Shown: one piece after another, positions 43,012-53,919 of the stretch
How positions within the stretch are numbered: position 1 is the first letter of the stretch
How the letters are laid out: each line of letters starts with the position of its first letter
DNA from: Ideonella sp. A 288
Lineage (GTDB): Bacteria; Pseudomonadota; Gammaproteobacteria; Burkholderiales; Burkholderiaceae_C
Reading direction: 5' to 3'
Length of the DNA: 64,000 nucleotides
Assembly: GCF_002198735.1 (NCBI RefSeq)
Contig: NZ_MWLO01000123.1
Location: 151,623 to 215,622 of the forward strand
The notes under the pieces: generated by a model
Databases searched by the model: none
What the model saw: only the letters and a program-made list of their open reading frames with translations
What the model was told of the DNA's origin: nothing
Program-made: the position numbers and the translations under genes

Positions 43012-43932
43012 ATGACCGCCCCACACTCCCCCTGGCGCGTCGCGCTCATCGGCTATGGCGAGGTCGGCCGCATCCTCGCAGAAGACCTGCGCGCGCAGGG
43101 CGTGCCGGTCAGCGCCTTCGACCTCAAGCTGCTCGGCGAGGCGGGCGAACCGTTGCGCGAGCATGCCCTGCAGCATGGCGTGGCACTGACCGAATCGCAC
43201 GTCTCGGCGGTGCGGGGCGCCGACCTCGTCGTGTCGGCGGTCACCGCCAGCCAGACCGTGGCGGTGGCGCAGGCCTGCGCACCCGGCCTCCAGGCGGGCA
43301 CCTTCTTCCTCGATTTCAACTCGGCGTCGCCGGGTGCCAAGAGCCGCGCGGCCGAGTTCGTCGACGGCGTCGGCGGCCGCTATGTCGAGGGGGCGGTGAT
43401 GACCTCGGTGCCACCGCATCGCATCAAGGTGCCCTTGCTGCTGGGCGGGCCGGAGGCCGCCGACCTGATGCCGCGATTGAATGCATTGGGCTTCGCGGCC
43501 CAGGTGGTCAGCGAGACGCTCGGCGTGGCCTCGGCCACCAAGATGTGCCGCAGCGTGATGATCAAGGGCCTGGAGGCCATGGTGATCGAGAGCTTCACCA
43601 CCGCACGCGCCTATGGCGTCGAAGAGGCGGTGATCGCCTCGCTGGCCGAAACCTTCCCAGGAATCGACTGGGAGCAGCAGGGGGCCTATTTCTTCCAGCG
43701 CGCCATCGAGCATGGCCGCCGCCGCAGCGAAGAGGTGCGAGAGGTGGCCGAGACCGTGCGAGAGATCGGCCTCACGCCGTGGTCCGCGAAGGGCACCGCC
43801 GAGCGGCAGGCCTGGGTGGCCGACCTGGCCGATGCGGGCGTCTTCGGCGCCAGGACCAGCAGGTCGTTCGCGCGCAGCGGCGACTGGCGCACCGAGGCCG
43901 ACCGCATCCTCGACCACGTGAAGAAGGACTGA
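43012..43932 (+). CDS. NAD-binding oxidoreductase-like protein with DUF1932 domain (PmdF-like)
   Basis: This 306-residue protein has an N-terminal Rossmann domain of the 6-phosphogluconate/hydroxyisobutyrate dehydrogenase type (LIGYGEVGRILAED gives GxGxxG) and a C-terminal DUF1932-type helical domain with KMCRSVMIKGLEAM, where the lysine is the expected catalytic one. A gene in the same place in the Comamonas operon (pmdF) has no assigned function. It might reduce or interconvert an oxo-acid intermediate. It lies 5 bases after ligK and 3 before ligI. Confidence 0.78.
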   Translation: MTAPHSPWRVALIGYGEVGRILAEDLRAQGVPVSAFDLKLLGEAGEPLREHALQHGVALTESHVSAVRGADLVVSAVTASQTVAVAQACAPGLQAGTFFLDFNSASPGAKSRAAEFVDGVGGRYVEGAVMTSVPPHRIKVPLLLGGPEAADLMPRLNALGFAAQVVSETLGVASATKMCRSVMIKGLEAMVIESFTTARAYGVEEAVIASLAETFPGIDWEQQGAYFFQRAIEHGRRRSEEVREVAETVREIGLTPWSAKGTAERQAWVADLADAGVFGARTSRSFARSGDWRTEADRILDHVKKD

Positions 43933-43935
43933 CGC

Positions 43936-44850
43936 ATGAGCTTCGAGAAGACGCCGGGCTGGCTGGACTGGCATGCCGGGCCCAGCCAACCGCGGTTCAA
44001 GTTGCCGGCCGGCAGCGTCGATGCGCACTGCCATGTCTTCGGCCCCGGTGAGCAGTTTCCGTTCGCGCCCGAGCGCAAGTACACGCCCTGCGACGCGTCG
44101 AAGCAGCAGCTCTATGCGTTGCGCGACCACCTCGGCCTCGCCCGCAACGTGGTCGTGCAGGCCACCTGCCATGGTGCCGACAACCGCGCGATGGTCGATG
44201 CCTGCCTCTCGTCCGGTGGCCGGGCGCGCGGCGTGGCCACGGTGCGCCGCAGCGTGAGCGACGCGGAACTGCAGGCCATGCACGAGGCCGGCGTGCGCGG
44301 CGTGCGCTTCAATTTCGTCAAGCGCCTGGTCGACTTCACGCCCAAGGACGAACTGCTCGAGATCGCCCAGCGCATCTCGAAATGGGGCTGGCATGTGGTG
44401 ATCTATTTCGAGGCCGTGGACCTGCCCGATCTGTGGGACTTCTTCACCGCCTTGCCCACCACCATCGTCGTCGACCACATGGGCCGGCCCGACGTGGCCA
44501 AGCCGGTCGATGGCCCCGAGTTCGAACTGTTCGTGAAGTTCATGCGCGAGCACCCCAACGTGTGGAGCAAGGTCAGCTGTCCCGAGCGCCTGTCGGTCAC
44601 CGGGCCCAGGGCGCTGAGCGGCGAACAGGCGGCCTACCGTGACGTCGTGCCCTTCGCCCGCCGCATCGTCGAGAGCTTCCCCGACCGCGTGCTCTGGGGC
44701 ACCGACTGGCCGCACCCGAACCTGAAGGACCACATGCCCGACGACGGCCTGCTGGTCGATTTCATCCCGCACATCGCCGTCACGCCCGAGTTGCAGCGCA
44801 AGCTGCTGGTGGACAACCCGATGCGCCTGTACTGGCCCGAGGAGACCTGA
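43936..44850 (+). CDS. ligI: 2-pyrone-4,6-dicarboxylate hydrolase
   Basis: LigI opens the lactone 2-pyrone-4,6-dicarboxylate to 4-oxalomesaconate. The 304-residue amidohydrolase-type protein has VDAHCHVFGPG near residue 30, VVDHMGRPD near 180 and LWGTDWPHPNLKDH near 255. It corresponds to pmdD. It follows the preceding gene by 3 bases and precedes ligA by 3. Confidence 0.93.
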   Translation: MSFEKTPGWLDWHAGPSQPRFKLPAGSVDAHCHVFGPGEQFPFAPERKYTPCDASKQQLYALRDHLGLARNVVVQATCHGADNRAMVDACLSSGGRARGVATVRRSVSDAELQAMHEAGVRGVRFNFVKRLVDFTPKDELLEIAQRISKWGWHVVIYFEAVDLPDLWDFFTALPTTIVVDHMGRPDVAKPVDGPEFELFVKFMREHPNVWSKVSCPERLSVTGPRALSGEQAAYRDVVPFARRIVESFPDRVLWGTDWPHPNLKDHMPDDGLLVDFIPHIAVTPELQRKLLVDNPMRLYWPEET

Positions 44851-44853
44851 GCC

Positions 44854-47055
<2,202 letters not shown>

Positions 47056-47059
<4 letters not shown>

Positions 47060-48066
47060 GCATGCAGCAGCGACGCATCGGCCCCTTCGACGTCTCGGCG
47101 ATCGGCCTGGGGTGCATGAACCTCAGCCACGCCTACGGTGCGCCGCCCCCGGTGGAGGACGCCGAGCGACTGCTGCTGAAGGCGCTGGACCTGGGCGTCA
47201 CCTTGTTCGACACCGCGGCGCTGTACGGTTTCGGCGCCAACGAAACCCTGGTGGGGCGCGTTCTGAAGCCGCACCGCTCGAGGATCACCTTGTGCAGCAA
47301 GGGTGGCATGGCCGGGGTGAGCTTTCCCGATGGCGTCAAGCGCGTGATCGATGGCTCGCCCGCCGCGATCCGCCGCAACTGCGAGGACAGCCTGAAGCGC
47401 CTGGGCACCGACGTCATCGACCTGTACTACCTGCACCGCTGGGACAAGCAGGTGCCCATCGAGGACTCGGTGGGCGAGATGGCACGCCTGGTGGCCGCAG
47501 GCAAGGTCAGGGCGCTGGGCCTGTCGGAGGTGTCGGCCGCCACCCTGCGCCGCGCCCATGCGGTGCACTCGATCGCCGCCGTGCAGACCGAGTACTCGCT
47601 GTGGACCCGCAACCCGGAGATCGCCGTGCTGGCCGCCTGCCACAAGATCGGCGCGACCTTCGTGGCCTTCAGCCCGGTGGCGCGCGCCTTCCTGACGAAC
47701 ACCTTCCACGACGTGTCCACGCTGGACGCGAAAGACATCCGCCGCAGCATGCCGCGCTTCACGGCCGAGCACTACGCCGCCAACCTGCGCTTGCTGGACG
47801 GCCACGTCCGCCTGGCATCGGAGGTCGGCTGCACGCCGGCGCAACTCGCCCTGGCCTGGTTGCTGACGCGCGGCGAGCATGTCGTGCCCATCCCCGGGAC
47901 GACGAATCCCGACCATTTGGCCGAGGACGTGGGGGCCGCCGGCGTGCGGCTGACGCCGCAGACCGTGGCGGCACTCGATGCACTGATCAACCAGCACACG
48001 GTGGTCGGCGCGCGCTACAACGCGCAGGCCAGCTCCGAAGTCGACACCGAGGAGTTCGGGGCCTGA
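47056..48066 (+). CDS. Aldo/keto reductase
   Basis: This 336-residue NADPH-type reductase has the complete tetrad: Asp in FDTAALYG, Tyr in the same segment, Lys in LCSKGG and His in YYLHRWD. Its TIM barrel ends with WLLTRGEHVVPIPGTTNP. It closes the protocatechuate operon and overlaps ligC by ATGA. The substrate is unknown; reduction of aromatic aldehydes entering the pathway is possible. A strong hairpin follows 11 bases after the stop. Confidence 0.88.
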
Positions 48067-48076
48067 GTTCTCCCGC

Positions 48077-48106
48077 GTGCCCGGCCGCGGCACCGCGGCC
48101 GGGCAC
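48077..48106 (+). terminator. Perfect 14-bp inverted repeat after the protocatechuate operon
   Basis: GTGCCCGGCCGCGG and its exact reverse complement are separated by two bases (CA). It lies between the aldo/keto reductase stop and the transporter start. It has no T run, so it is an unusually strong GC hairpin rather than a textbook terminator. Confidence 0.55.
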
Positions 48107-48120
48107 GGGCCCCTGCACCC

Positions 48121-49080
48121 ATGCTGGACACGCTCGCGGTCATCGCACCGATCTTCCTCGTCATCGGCCTGGGCTTCTGCGCCGTGCGGTGGGGCTGGTT
48201 CGCCGCCGCCGGGCTGCCGGCGCTCGGCGGCTTCGTCATCCGCTTCAGCCTGCCGGCGCTGCTGTTCAATGCGCTGGCCCGCCGATCGTTCGCCGAGGTG
48301 ATGAACCCGAACTACCTCGCGGCCTATGCGGCCGGTTCATTGTTGGCCATGGGGGCCGGGCTGGCCTGGGCGCTGGGTTGGAAGCGGCTGCCCCTGCCCG
48401 CGGCCGCCATTGCCTCGATGGGCATGTGCTGCGCGAACACCGCCTTCGTCGGTTTCCCGGTGGCCTTGCAGGTGGTCGGCCCCGAGGCATCGGTGGCTCT
48501 GGCCCTGTCGATGATGGTCGAGAACCTGCTGATGATCCCGCTGTGCCTGGCGCTGGCCGACACCGGCAGCGGGCACGACGGCGGGGGCGGGCGCCGCTTC
48601 TGGTCCGCCTTTGGCAAGGCCCTGGCCGGGCTGCCGCGCAACCCGATCATCGTGGCCATCGCGGTGGGCTTCATGTTCGCCATGCTGCAGTGGCGCCTGC
48701 CCGCGCCGGTGGCCCGGACGGTGGACATGCTCGCCGCGGCGTCGGCGGCCGCGGCGCTGTTTTACGTGGGCGGCATGCTGGCGGGCCTGTCCTTGCGCTC
48801 GATGGCGGCCGACGCGGCCGCCGTGAGCGTCGGCAAGCTGGTGCTGCACCCGCTGGCCACGGCGGGGGCGCTGTGGACCTTCGGGCCGGTGAGTCCCGGC
48901 CTGGCCACGGCCGCCGTGCTGATGGCCGGCGCGCCGATGCTCGGCGTCTACGCGATCTTCGGCCAGAAGCACGGCCAGCAGCATGCCTGCGCGGCCCGCA
49001 TGCTGGTGGCCACGACCGCCAGCTTCGTCACCCTCGCGCTGCTGATCGGTCTGTTGCGCCAGGCGGCGCCGGCCGGCTGA
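48121..49080 (+). CDS. Auxin-efflux-carrier-family transporter
   Basis: This 319-residue membrane protein has about ten hydrophobic segments in two halves, the layout of the AEC permease family. The first segment starts at residue 5 (LAVIAPIFLVIGLGF) and CANTAFVGFPVAL is a typical conserved loop. Members carry carboxylates such as malonate, malate or other organic acids. The location suggests transport of an aromatic acid or a product of the pathway; the direction is not clear. It converges on the ferredoxin reductase gene. Confidence 0.83.
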   Translation: MLDTLAVIAPIFLVIGLGFCAVRWGWFAAAGLPALGGFVIRFSLPALLFNALARRSFAEVMNPNYLAAYAAGSLLAMGAGLAWALGWKRLPLPAAAIASMGMCCANTAFVGFPVALQVVGPEASVALALSMMVENLLMIPLCLALADTGSGHDGGGGRRFWSAFGKALAGLPRNPIIVAIAVGFMFAMLQWRLPAPVARTVDMLAAASAAAALFYVGGMLAGLSLRSMAADAAAVSVGKLVLHPLATAGALWTFGPVSPGLATAAVLMAGAPMLGVYAIFGQKHGQQHACAARMLVATTASFVTLALLIGLLRQAAPAG

Positions 49081-49113
49081 GCGCGGGCGCGGACAAGGCG
49101 CCGCCTGCGCTCA
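49078..49113. terminator. Inverted repeat bounded by two opposing stop codons
   Basis: A 12-bp stem with one G-T pair spans from TGA of the transporter (49078-49080) to TCA, the reverse complement of the TGA of the reductase gene (49111-49113). It can act as a terminator for both convergent genes. Confidence 0.6.
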
Positions 49114-50367
49114 GGCGGAGAGCAGGCTGTTCAGTTCGAAGGCGGTGTCGGCCACCTGTTCGGGCGTCGGTGTCACGCCCGCATCCAGCAGCTTGCGCGC
49201 CTGCAGGTGGTCCTTCGGCGAGTTCACCGAATCGACCGCGACGAGCTTGCCGCGGCGATAGTGGTAGACGGAGAAGGGCCCTTCGTCGAGCCGCCCGCGC
49301 AGCGCCCAGTGGTCGGCACCGGTGGACAGACCGGCCATCTGCAGCTTGCGGTCGTACTGGTCCGACCAGAACCACGGCGTCGCGGTGAAGGGGCGCGGCT
49401 GGCCCAGCAAGGCGGCTGCGGCCGACTTGCCCTGTTCGGTGGCGTTCTGCACCGATTCCAGCCGCAGCAGCGACCCGTCGTCCAGCCGGCGCGCGGTGCA
49501 GTCGCCGGCGGCCACGATGGCCGGATCGTCGGTGCGCCCGCAGGCATCGACGACGATGCCGCGGTCACACGCCAGTCCCGCCTGGCGCGCCAATTCATCG
49601 TTGGCGGTGACGCCCACCCCGAGCACGACCAGCCCGGCCGGCAGACAACGGCCGCCGACCAGCCGAACGGCGTTGACCTCGCCCCGGGCATCGGCCTCGA
49701 TCGCCTCGATGCGGGCGTCCAGCACCAGTGCCACACCATGGTCGGCGTGCAGGCGGGCATACCAGTCGCTCAACATCGGTGCCAGCACCCGGCCCAGCAA
49801 GCGAGGGGCCGCTTCCAGCACGGTGACGGCACAGCCCTTCTTGCGGGCCGTGGCCGCGACCTCGAGCCCGATGAAGCCGCCGCCGATCACCACCACGGGC
49901 AGTTCGTGCGCCAGGCAATGCGCCAGGCGTTCGGCCATGGCGGATGCGTCGTCGCGGTTGCGCAGGGCCAGCACGCCCGCGGCATCGCCGCCCGGCAGGG
50001 CCAGGCGTCTGGGCGTCGCCCCGGTGGCCAGCACCAGCCCCGTGTACGGCAGCGTGCTGCCATCCCGCAGCCTGACCGTGCGTGCCTTGCGGTCGATGCC
50101 CTCCACATGGCAACCGGTTCGCAGCGTGATCGATTTGCGGGCCAGCATCTCGGGGGCGCGCATCACCAGTTGCGCCGCATCCATGTCGCCGGCCAGCCAC
50201 GCCTTCGACAGCGGCGGGCGGTGGTACGGGCCATGCGGTTCTTCGCCGACGATCGTCAGGTCGCCGGTGTAGCCGCCGGCCCGCAAGGCTTCAGCGGCCT
50301 GCACGCCGGCCTGGCCTGCGCCGACGATGACGATGTGCGGGGTGGCGGGCAGGGCGCTGTGTGTCAT
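49111..50367 (-). CDS. Ferredoxin reductase (FAD/NAD-binding)
   Basis: This 418-residue oxidoreductase has an FAD-binding GAGQAG at the N-terminus, an NAD-binding GGGFIG near residue 155 and a terminal FAD-contact VAAGDCTA. The pattern matches rubredoxin/ferredoxin reductases that serve class I cytochrome P450s and dioxygenases. It lies next to a [2Fe-2S] ferredoxin (4-base overlap) and a P450, making a three-component system that takes electrons from NAD(P)H. Confidence 0.9.
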   Translation of the reverse strand: MTHSALPATPHIVIVGAGQAGVQAAEALRAGGYTGDLTIVGEEPHGPYHRPPLSKAWLAGDMDAAQLVMRAPEMLARKSITLRTGCHVEGIDRKARTVRLRDGSTLPYTGLVLATGATPRRLALPGGDAAGVLALRNRDDASAMAERLAHCLAHELPVVVIGGGFIGLEVAATARKKGCAVTVLEAAPRLLGRVLAPMLSDWYARLHADHGVALVLDARIEAIEADARGEVNAVRLVGGRCLPAGLVVLGVGVTANDELARQAGLACDRGIVVDACGRTDDPAIVAAGDCTARRLDDGSLLRLESVQNATEQGKSAAAALLGQPRPFTATPWFWSDQYDRKLQMAGLSTGADHWALRGRLDEGPFSVYHYRRGKLVAVDSVNSPKDHLQARKLLDAGVTPTPEQVADTAFELNSLLSA

Positions 50368-50687
50368 TCCTGGGTCTCGGGCAGCGTGACGGCCAGGCCC
50401 TCCAGGGCCGGGCCGGCTTTCAGTTGGCACGACAGGCGGCTGTTGGGTCGGCGCTCCGCCGCCACGTTGTCCAGCATGCCCAGTTCGCCCTCGGTCGGCG
50501 GGGGCAGGTCGGCCAGCCGGTCTTCCTGCACGTAGCAGTGGCAGGTGGCGCAGGCGCAGGAGCCGCCGCACTCGCCCACGATGCCGTCCACGCCGTTGGC
50601 GATGGCCGCCTGCATCAGACTCCACCCGTCGGTGACGTCGACCGTGACGCGTTGGCCCGAAGGCTCGATGTAGGTGATGTGGGCCAT
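50364..50687 (-). CDS. [2Fe-2S] ferredoxin
   Basis: This 107-residue ferredoxin has the adrenodoxin/putidaredoxin-type cluster motif C-x5-C-x2-C in GECGGSCACATC and the final Cys in LSCQL. It would carry electrons from the reductase (49111) to the P450 (50693). It overlaps the reductase gene by ATGA and lies 5 bases after the P450 stop. Confidence 0.93.
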   Translation of the reverse strand: MAHITYIEPSGQRVTVDVTDGWSLMQAAIANGVDGIVGECGGSCACATCHCYVQEDRLADLPPPTEGELGMLDNVAAERRPNSRLSCQLKAGPALEGLAVTLPETQE

Positions 50688-50692
50688 GGCGG

Positions 50693-51856
50693 TCAGTGGA
50701 CGGAGAGTTCGAGCCGCAGCGGGCTGCGGAAGGTGGACGACGGCATCCACGCCAGTTGCTGTTCGGCGCGATGGTACTCGGGCACCACCCGGTGGAACTC
50801 GTCGAAGGCCAGCTTCACCGACAGCCGGGCGATGGCCGTGCCCAGGCAGGCGTGAACGCCGCCGCCGAAGCCGAGATGCCCGCGGGGTTTGCGGCCGATG
50901 TCGTAGACGTCCGGGTTCGGGTACTGGCGTTCGTCGCGGTTGCCCGAGCCGTAAGCCAGGCAGACGAAGTCGCCGGCGCGCATGGTCTGGCCGTGCAGGG
51001 TCACGTCGCGCTGCAGGCAGCGCCGGAAGCGCTGAGCCGAGGTGTTGAAGCGCAGCGACTCTTCCACCGCATCCACCAGCAGTGCCGGGTTGGCGACACA
51101 TTGGCGTCGCGCATCGGCCTGCTCGGCCATGTTGACCGCAAACATGGCCATGAAGCCGCCCAGCGACTCGATGCCCGCCATGATCAGCGTGGTGGTGGTC
51201 AGCAGCACCTCGCGCTCGTCGAGCCGGTCGCCGTCGATCTCGGCCATGCTGAAGTGCGAGATCAGGTCGTTCAGCGGCCGCGCGCGGCGCTCGGCGATCA
51301 CGCCAGCGGCGTAGTCCTGCATCCACTGGTAGGCCGCAATGTGCTCCGGCCCCTTGGCGCGAGTGACCGGATCGCTCTGCACCATCAGCACGGCCTGGTC
51401 GCGCACCTTCTGCTCATCGCCGAGCGGCAGCCCCAGGGCGGCGAACAACACCCGCACCGTGAACTTGGACGAGAACTCGGTGATGAAATCGAAGCGCTCG
51501 CGGCCCTGCAGGGCCTGCGCGGTGGTGCGGGCGATGTCGCGGATGGGCTCGGTCAGGCTCTCGAGGTTGCGCTTCATGAACGCATGCTGGATGAGCCCGC
51601 GCAGGCGGTCGTGCCGCGGGGGGTCGGTGGTGCCCAGGGTGGCCCCCGCGCGATTCGGCAACTCGGTCATCAGGTTGCCCTTGGCCGACGAGTAAGTCTG
51701 CCAGTCCTGCCCCGCGCCGACGATGTCGGCGTAGCGCGAGAGGATCCACATCTGCGCCTCCTCGCTCCAGAAGCAGGGATGCTCGTCGCGCAGCACGCGG
51801 TAAAAGGGGAAGGGGTCGGCGTCGACGGCCGGTGAGTAGGGATCGAAGCGGAACAT
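50693..51856 (-). CDS. Cytochrome P450, probable aromatic O-demethylase or hydroxylase
   Basis: This 387-residue soluble P450 has the ExxR motif (EESLR) and the haem loop FGGGVHACLG with ligand Cys337. The I-helix oxygen-activation site reads AGIES, so the usual Thr is a Ser. Class I P450s with their own ferredoxin and reductase next to lignin genes often remove methyl groups from methoxybenzoates or guaiacol, releasing formaldehyde; here that is inference from neighbours. A good ribosome site (GGAG) precedes the ATG. The divergent AraC gene is the probable regulator. Confidence 0.9.
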   Translation of the reverse strand: MFRFDPYSPAVDADPFPFYRVLRDEHPCFWSEEAQMWILSRYADIVGAGQDWQTYSSAKGNLMTELPNRAGATLGTTDPPRHDRLRGLIQHAFMKRNLESLTEPIRDIARTTAQALQGRERFDFITEFSSKFTVRVLFAALGLPLGDEQKVRDQAVLMVQSDPVTRAKGPEHIAAYQWMQDYAAGVIAERRARPLNDLISHFSMAEIDGDRLDEREVLLTTTTLIMAGIESLGGFMAMFAVNMAEQADARRQCVANPALLVDAVEESLRFNTSAQRFRRCLQRDVTLHGQTMRAGDFVCLAYGSGNRDERQYPNPDVYDIGRKPRGHLGFGGGVHACLGTAIARLSVKLAFDEFHRVVPEYHRAEQQLAWMPSSTFRSPLRLELSVH

Positions 51857-51978
51857 CGGTGGTCTCCTGGGGTGGCGCGGTCTGTGTCGACCCTGTGTGC
51901 CGGACTCTAAGGGTCACCTCCGGCTTTGGCAGTGGACAAAATGCCCCGAGAACTTGCACTTTTCGGGAAGAATCGGGC

Positions 51979-52914
51979 ATGCCCAAGCACAGCACACCGG
52001 GCCGCAGATCCGCCAGGTCCGCCACGGCCAGCCCTGCCACGATCCCGGCATTCGGCCTCTACGGCGAGGCCGTGGCCGCCGCCGGCGACACCTTGCATGT
52101 CGAAAGCCTGCAATCGCGCAGCCGCCTGTACCGCTGGGAGATCGAGGCCCACGTGCACCAAGGCCTGCACCAGGTGCTGTGGCTGCGCTCGGGCTCGGCA
52201 GCGGTGACGCTGGACACCGACCGCCAAGCGTGCAGCGGCCCGGCGCTCATAGCCATTCCACCGGGTGTCGTCCATGCCTACCGCTTTGAGCCCGACAGCG
52301 AGGGCATGGTCCTCACACTGAGCCCGCGCGCGATGCTCGAGGGCGGCCAGGACCTCATCGGCGGTGCGCTGCGCAGCCTGTTCGCATCACCGCGCGTGGT
52401 GCCGCTGTCCGCCGAGGAGGCCCGGCGCATCGACGGCCTGTTCGAACCGCTGGCGCAGGAGTTTGCGTCGCCGGGTTCGGCCGGTTCGCCGGTGGCCCTG
52501 TGGCTGGCCCGGGCGCTGGTGTGGAGACTTGCACAAACCACGGCCCAGCACGACCAGGCAAACGGTGCCGTCGGCCGCGGACAGCAACTGCTGTTCACGC
52601 GCTTCCTGGAACTCGTCGAGGCGCATTACGCCGAGCACTGGCCGATGGCCCGCTATGCCAGCCGCCTGGGCCTGACACCCGAGCGCCTGAACCGCCTGGC
52701 GAGGGCCGAATCGGCGCGAAGCGCGCTCGATCTGGTGCACGACCGCGTGGCCCGCGAGGCCTGCCGACGGCTGGTCTACATCGCCGCGCCCATCTCCCAG
52801 GTGGCCTTCGAACTGGGCTACGACGACCCGGCCTACTTCTGCCGGTTCTTCAAGCGCAGGCTCGGCGTCAGCCCGCGGGAGTTCCGCCTACAGGCCGGGG
52901 CCTCGAGCGTCTGA
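51979..52914 (+). CDS. AraC-family transcriptional regulator with cupin domain
   Basis: This 311-residue protein has an N-terminal cupin-like sensor (YRWEIEAHVHQGLHQVLWLRSG) and a C-terminal pair of AraC helix-turn-helix motifs ending with DDPAYFCRFFKRRLGVSPREFR. The layout resembles regulators of hydroxybenzoate or methoxyaromatic degradation. It is divergent from the P450 gene with a 122-base gap. Its 3' end overlaps the convergent LysR gene by 27 bases. Confidence 0.88.
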   Translation: MPKHSTPGRRSARSATASPATIPAFGLYGEAVAAAGDTLHVESLQSRSRLYRWEIEAHVHQGLHQVLWLRSGSAAVTLDTDRQACSGPALIAIPPGVVHAYRFEPDSEGMVLTLSPRAMLEGGQDLIGGALRSLFASPRVVPLSAEEARRIDGLFEPLAQEFASPGSAGSPVALWLARALVWRLAQTTAQHDQANGAVGRGQQLLFTRFLELVEAHYAEHWPMARYASRLGLTPERLNRLARAESARSALDLVHDRVAREACRRLVYIAAPISQVAFELGYDDPAYFCRFFKRRLGVSPREFRLQAGASSV

Positions 52915-53829
52915 GGATTCATCGGCCGCCTGCAGTGCCGGCTTCACCGCCGCTTCGACCTGGCGGCGCAGCCACAGGTGCATCGCGTCGTCCTGGTGCC
53001 GCACGTGCCAGATCAGGTACATGGGCATGCGCGGGCAGGGCACGGGCACGGGCACCGCGGCCAGGCCGCGCATCAGGCCGGCGCGCAGCAGGCTGGGGGC
53101 CGTGGCCAGCAGGTCACTGCCGCGCAGGAAGGGCGGCACGCCGGCGAACCCGGGCACGCTGGCCACCATGCGGCGGTGGATGCCCCGCGAGGCCAGCACC
53201 TGGTCGAGGTCGAGTTGGCGGCGCGGCTCGTAGACCACGGTCACGTGATCGGCGGACAGGTAGGCGGCGCGGTCGCGCGGCGGGTCGCGCCGGGACGCGT
53301 CGTAGAACACCAGGTAGCGATCGTCGAACAGGCGCTTGTGTTTCAGGTCGGCCGCCTCCGGCGGGCGCGGCGAGATGACCAGCTGGCAATGGCCGTCGCG
53401 AAGCATCTCGGGCGTGGGGGCACCTGACGGGATCACGCGCAGGGTGAGCCCCGGTGCCTGCTGCCGCGCGCGCTGGAGCACCAATGGCAGCAGCAGGTCG
53501 CGTTGCAGGTCGTTGGCGGCGATGGTCACCGACATCGACAGGGTGCCCGGGTCGAAGCCGCCGGTGGTGGCGAACGCCCGCATGTCGTCCAGCAGCAGGC
53601 GTGCACGCTGCGCCAGCGCCTCGGCCCGAGCGGTGGCCACGATGCCGCGGCCGGAGCGCACGAACAGCGGGTCGCCGACGATGACGCGCAGCTTGTCCAG
53701 CAGGTGACTGACGGCCGACTGCGTGACACCGAGCCGGTGCGCCGCGCGGGTGACCGACTGCTCCTCGTAAACCGCCAGCAGCAGTTGCAGTAGGCGCCCG
53801 TCCAAGTCTGAATGATCGAATCGGCTCAT
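52888..53829 (-). CDS. LysR-family transcriptional regulator
   Basis: This 313-residue LysR-type protein has the N-terminal helix-turn-helix (VYEEQSVTRAAHRLGVTQSAVSHLLDKLR) and a C-terminal sensor domain. It is of the NodD/NahR-like side of the family rather than the CbnR side, judged by the start LDGRLLQLLLAVYEEQS. It is divergent from the second ligAB pair and is probably its regulator. A dyad rich in matches lies in the 90-base gap. The ATG at 53829 sits inside that dyad. Confidence 0.88.
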   Translation of the reverse strand: MSRFDHSDLDGRLLQLLLAVYEEQSVTRAAHRLGVTQSAVSHLLDKLRVIVGDPLFVRSGRGIVATARAEALAQRARLLLDDMRAFATTGGFDPGTLSMSVTIAANDLQRDLLLPLVLQRARQQAPGLTLRVIPSGAPTPEMLRDGHCQLVISPRPPEAADLKHKRLFDDRYLVFYDASRRDPPRDRAAYLSADHVTVVYEPRRQLDLDQVLASRGIHRRMVASVPGFAGVPPFLRGSDLLATAPSLLRAGLMRGLAAVPVPVPCPRMPMYLIWHVRHQDDAMHLWLRRQVEAAVKPALQAADESSDARGPGL

Positions 53830-53890
53830 GTGACAAATCAGTGGATGGGGCTTTTTCTGAATCATGCACCACTGAACAATCCACGTCACA
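53829..53890. promoter_or_regulatory. Nested inverted repeats between LysR and ligAB-like genes
   Basis: TGTGAC (53829-53834) with GTCACA (53885-53890) and TCAGTGG (53838-53844) with CCACTGA (53869-53875) are nested perfect inverted repeats. They fill the divergent promoter region and are candidate LysR binding sites. Confidence 0.4.
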
Positions 53891-53919
53891 CCCCAGCGGC
53901 AGCACTGAAGGAGAGCCAG

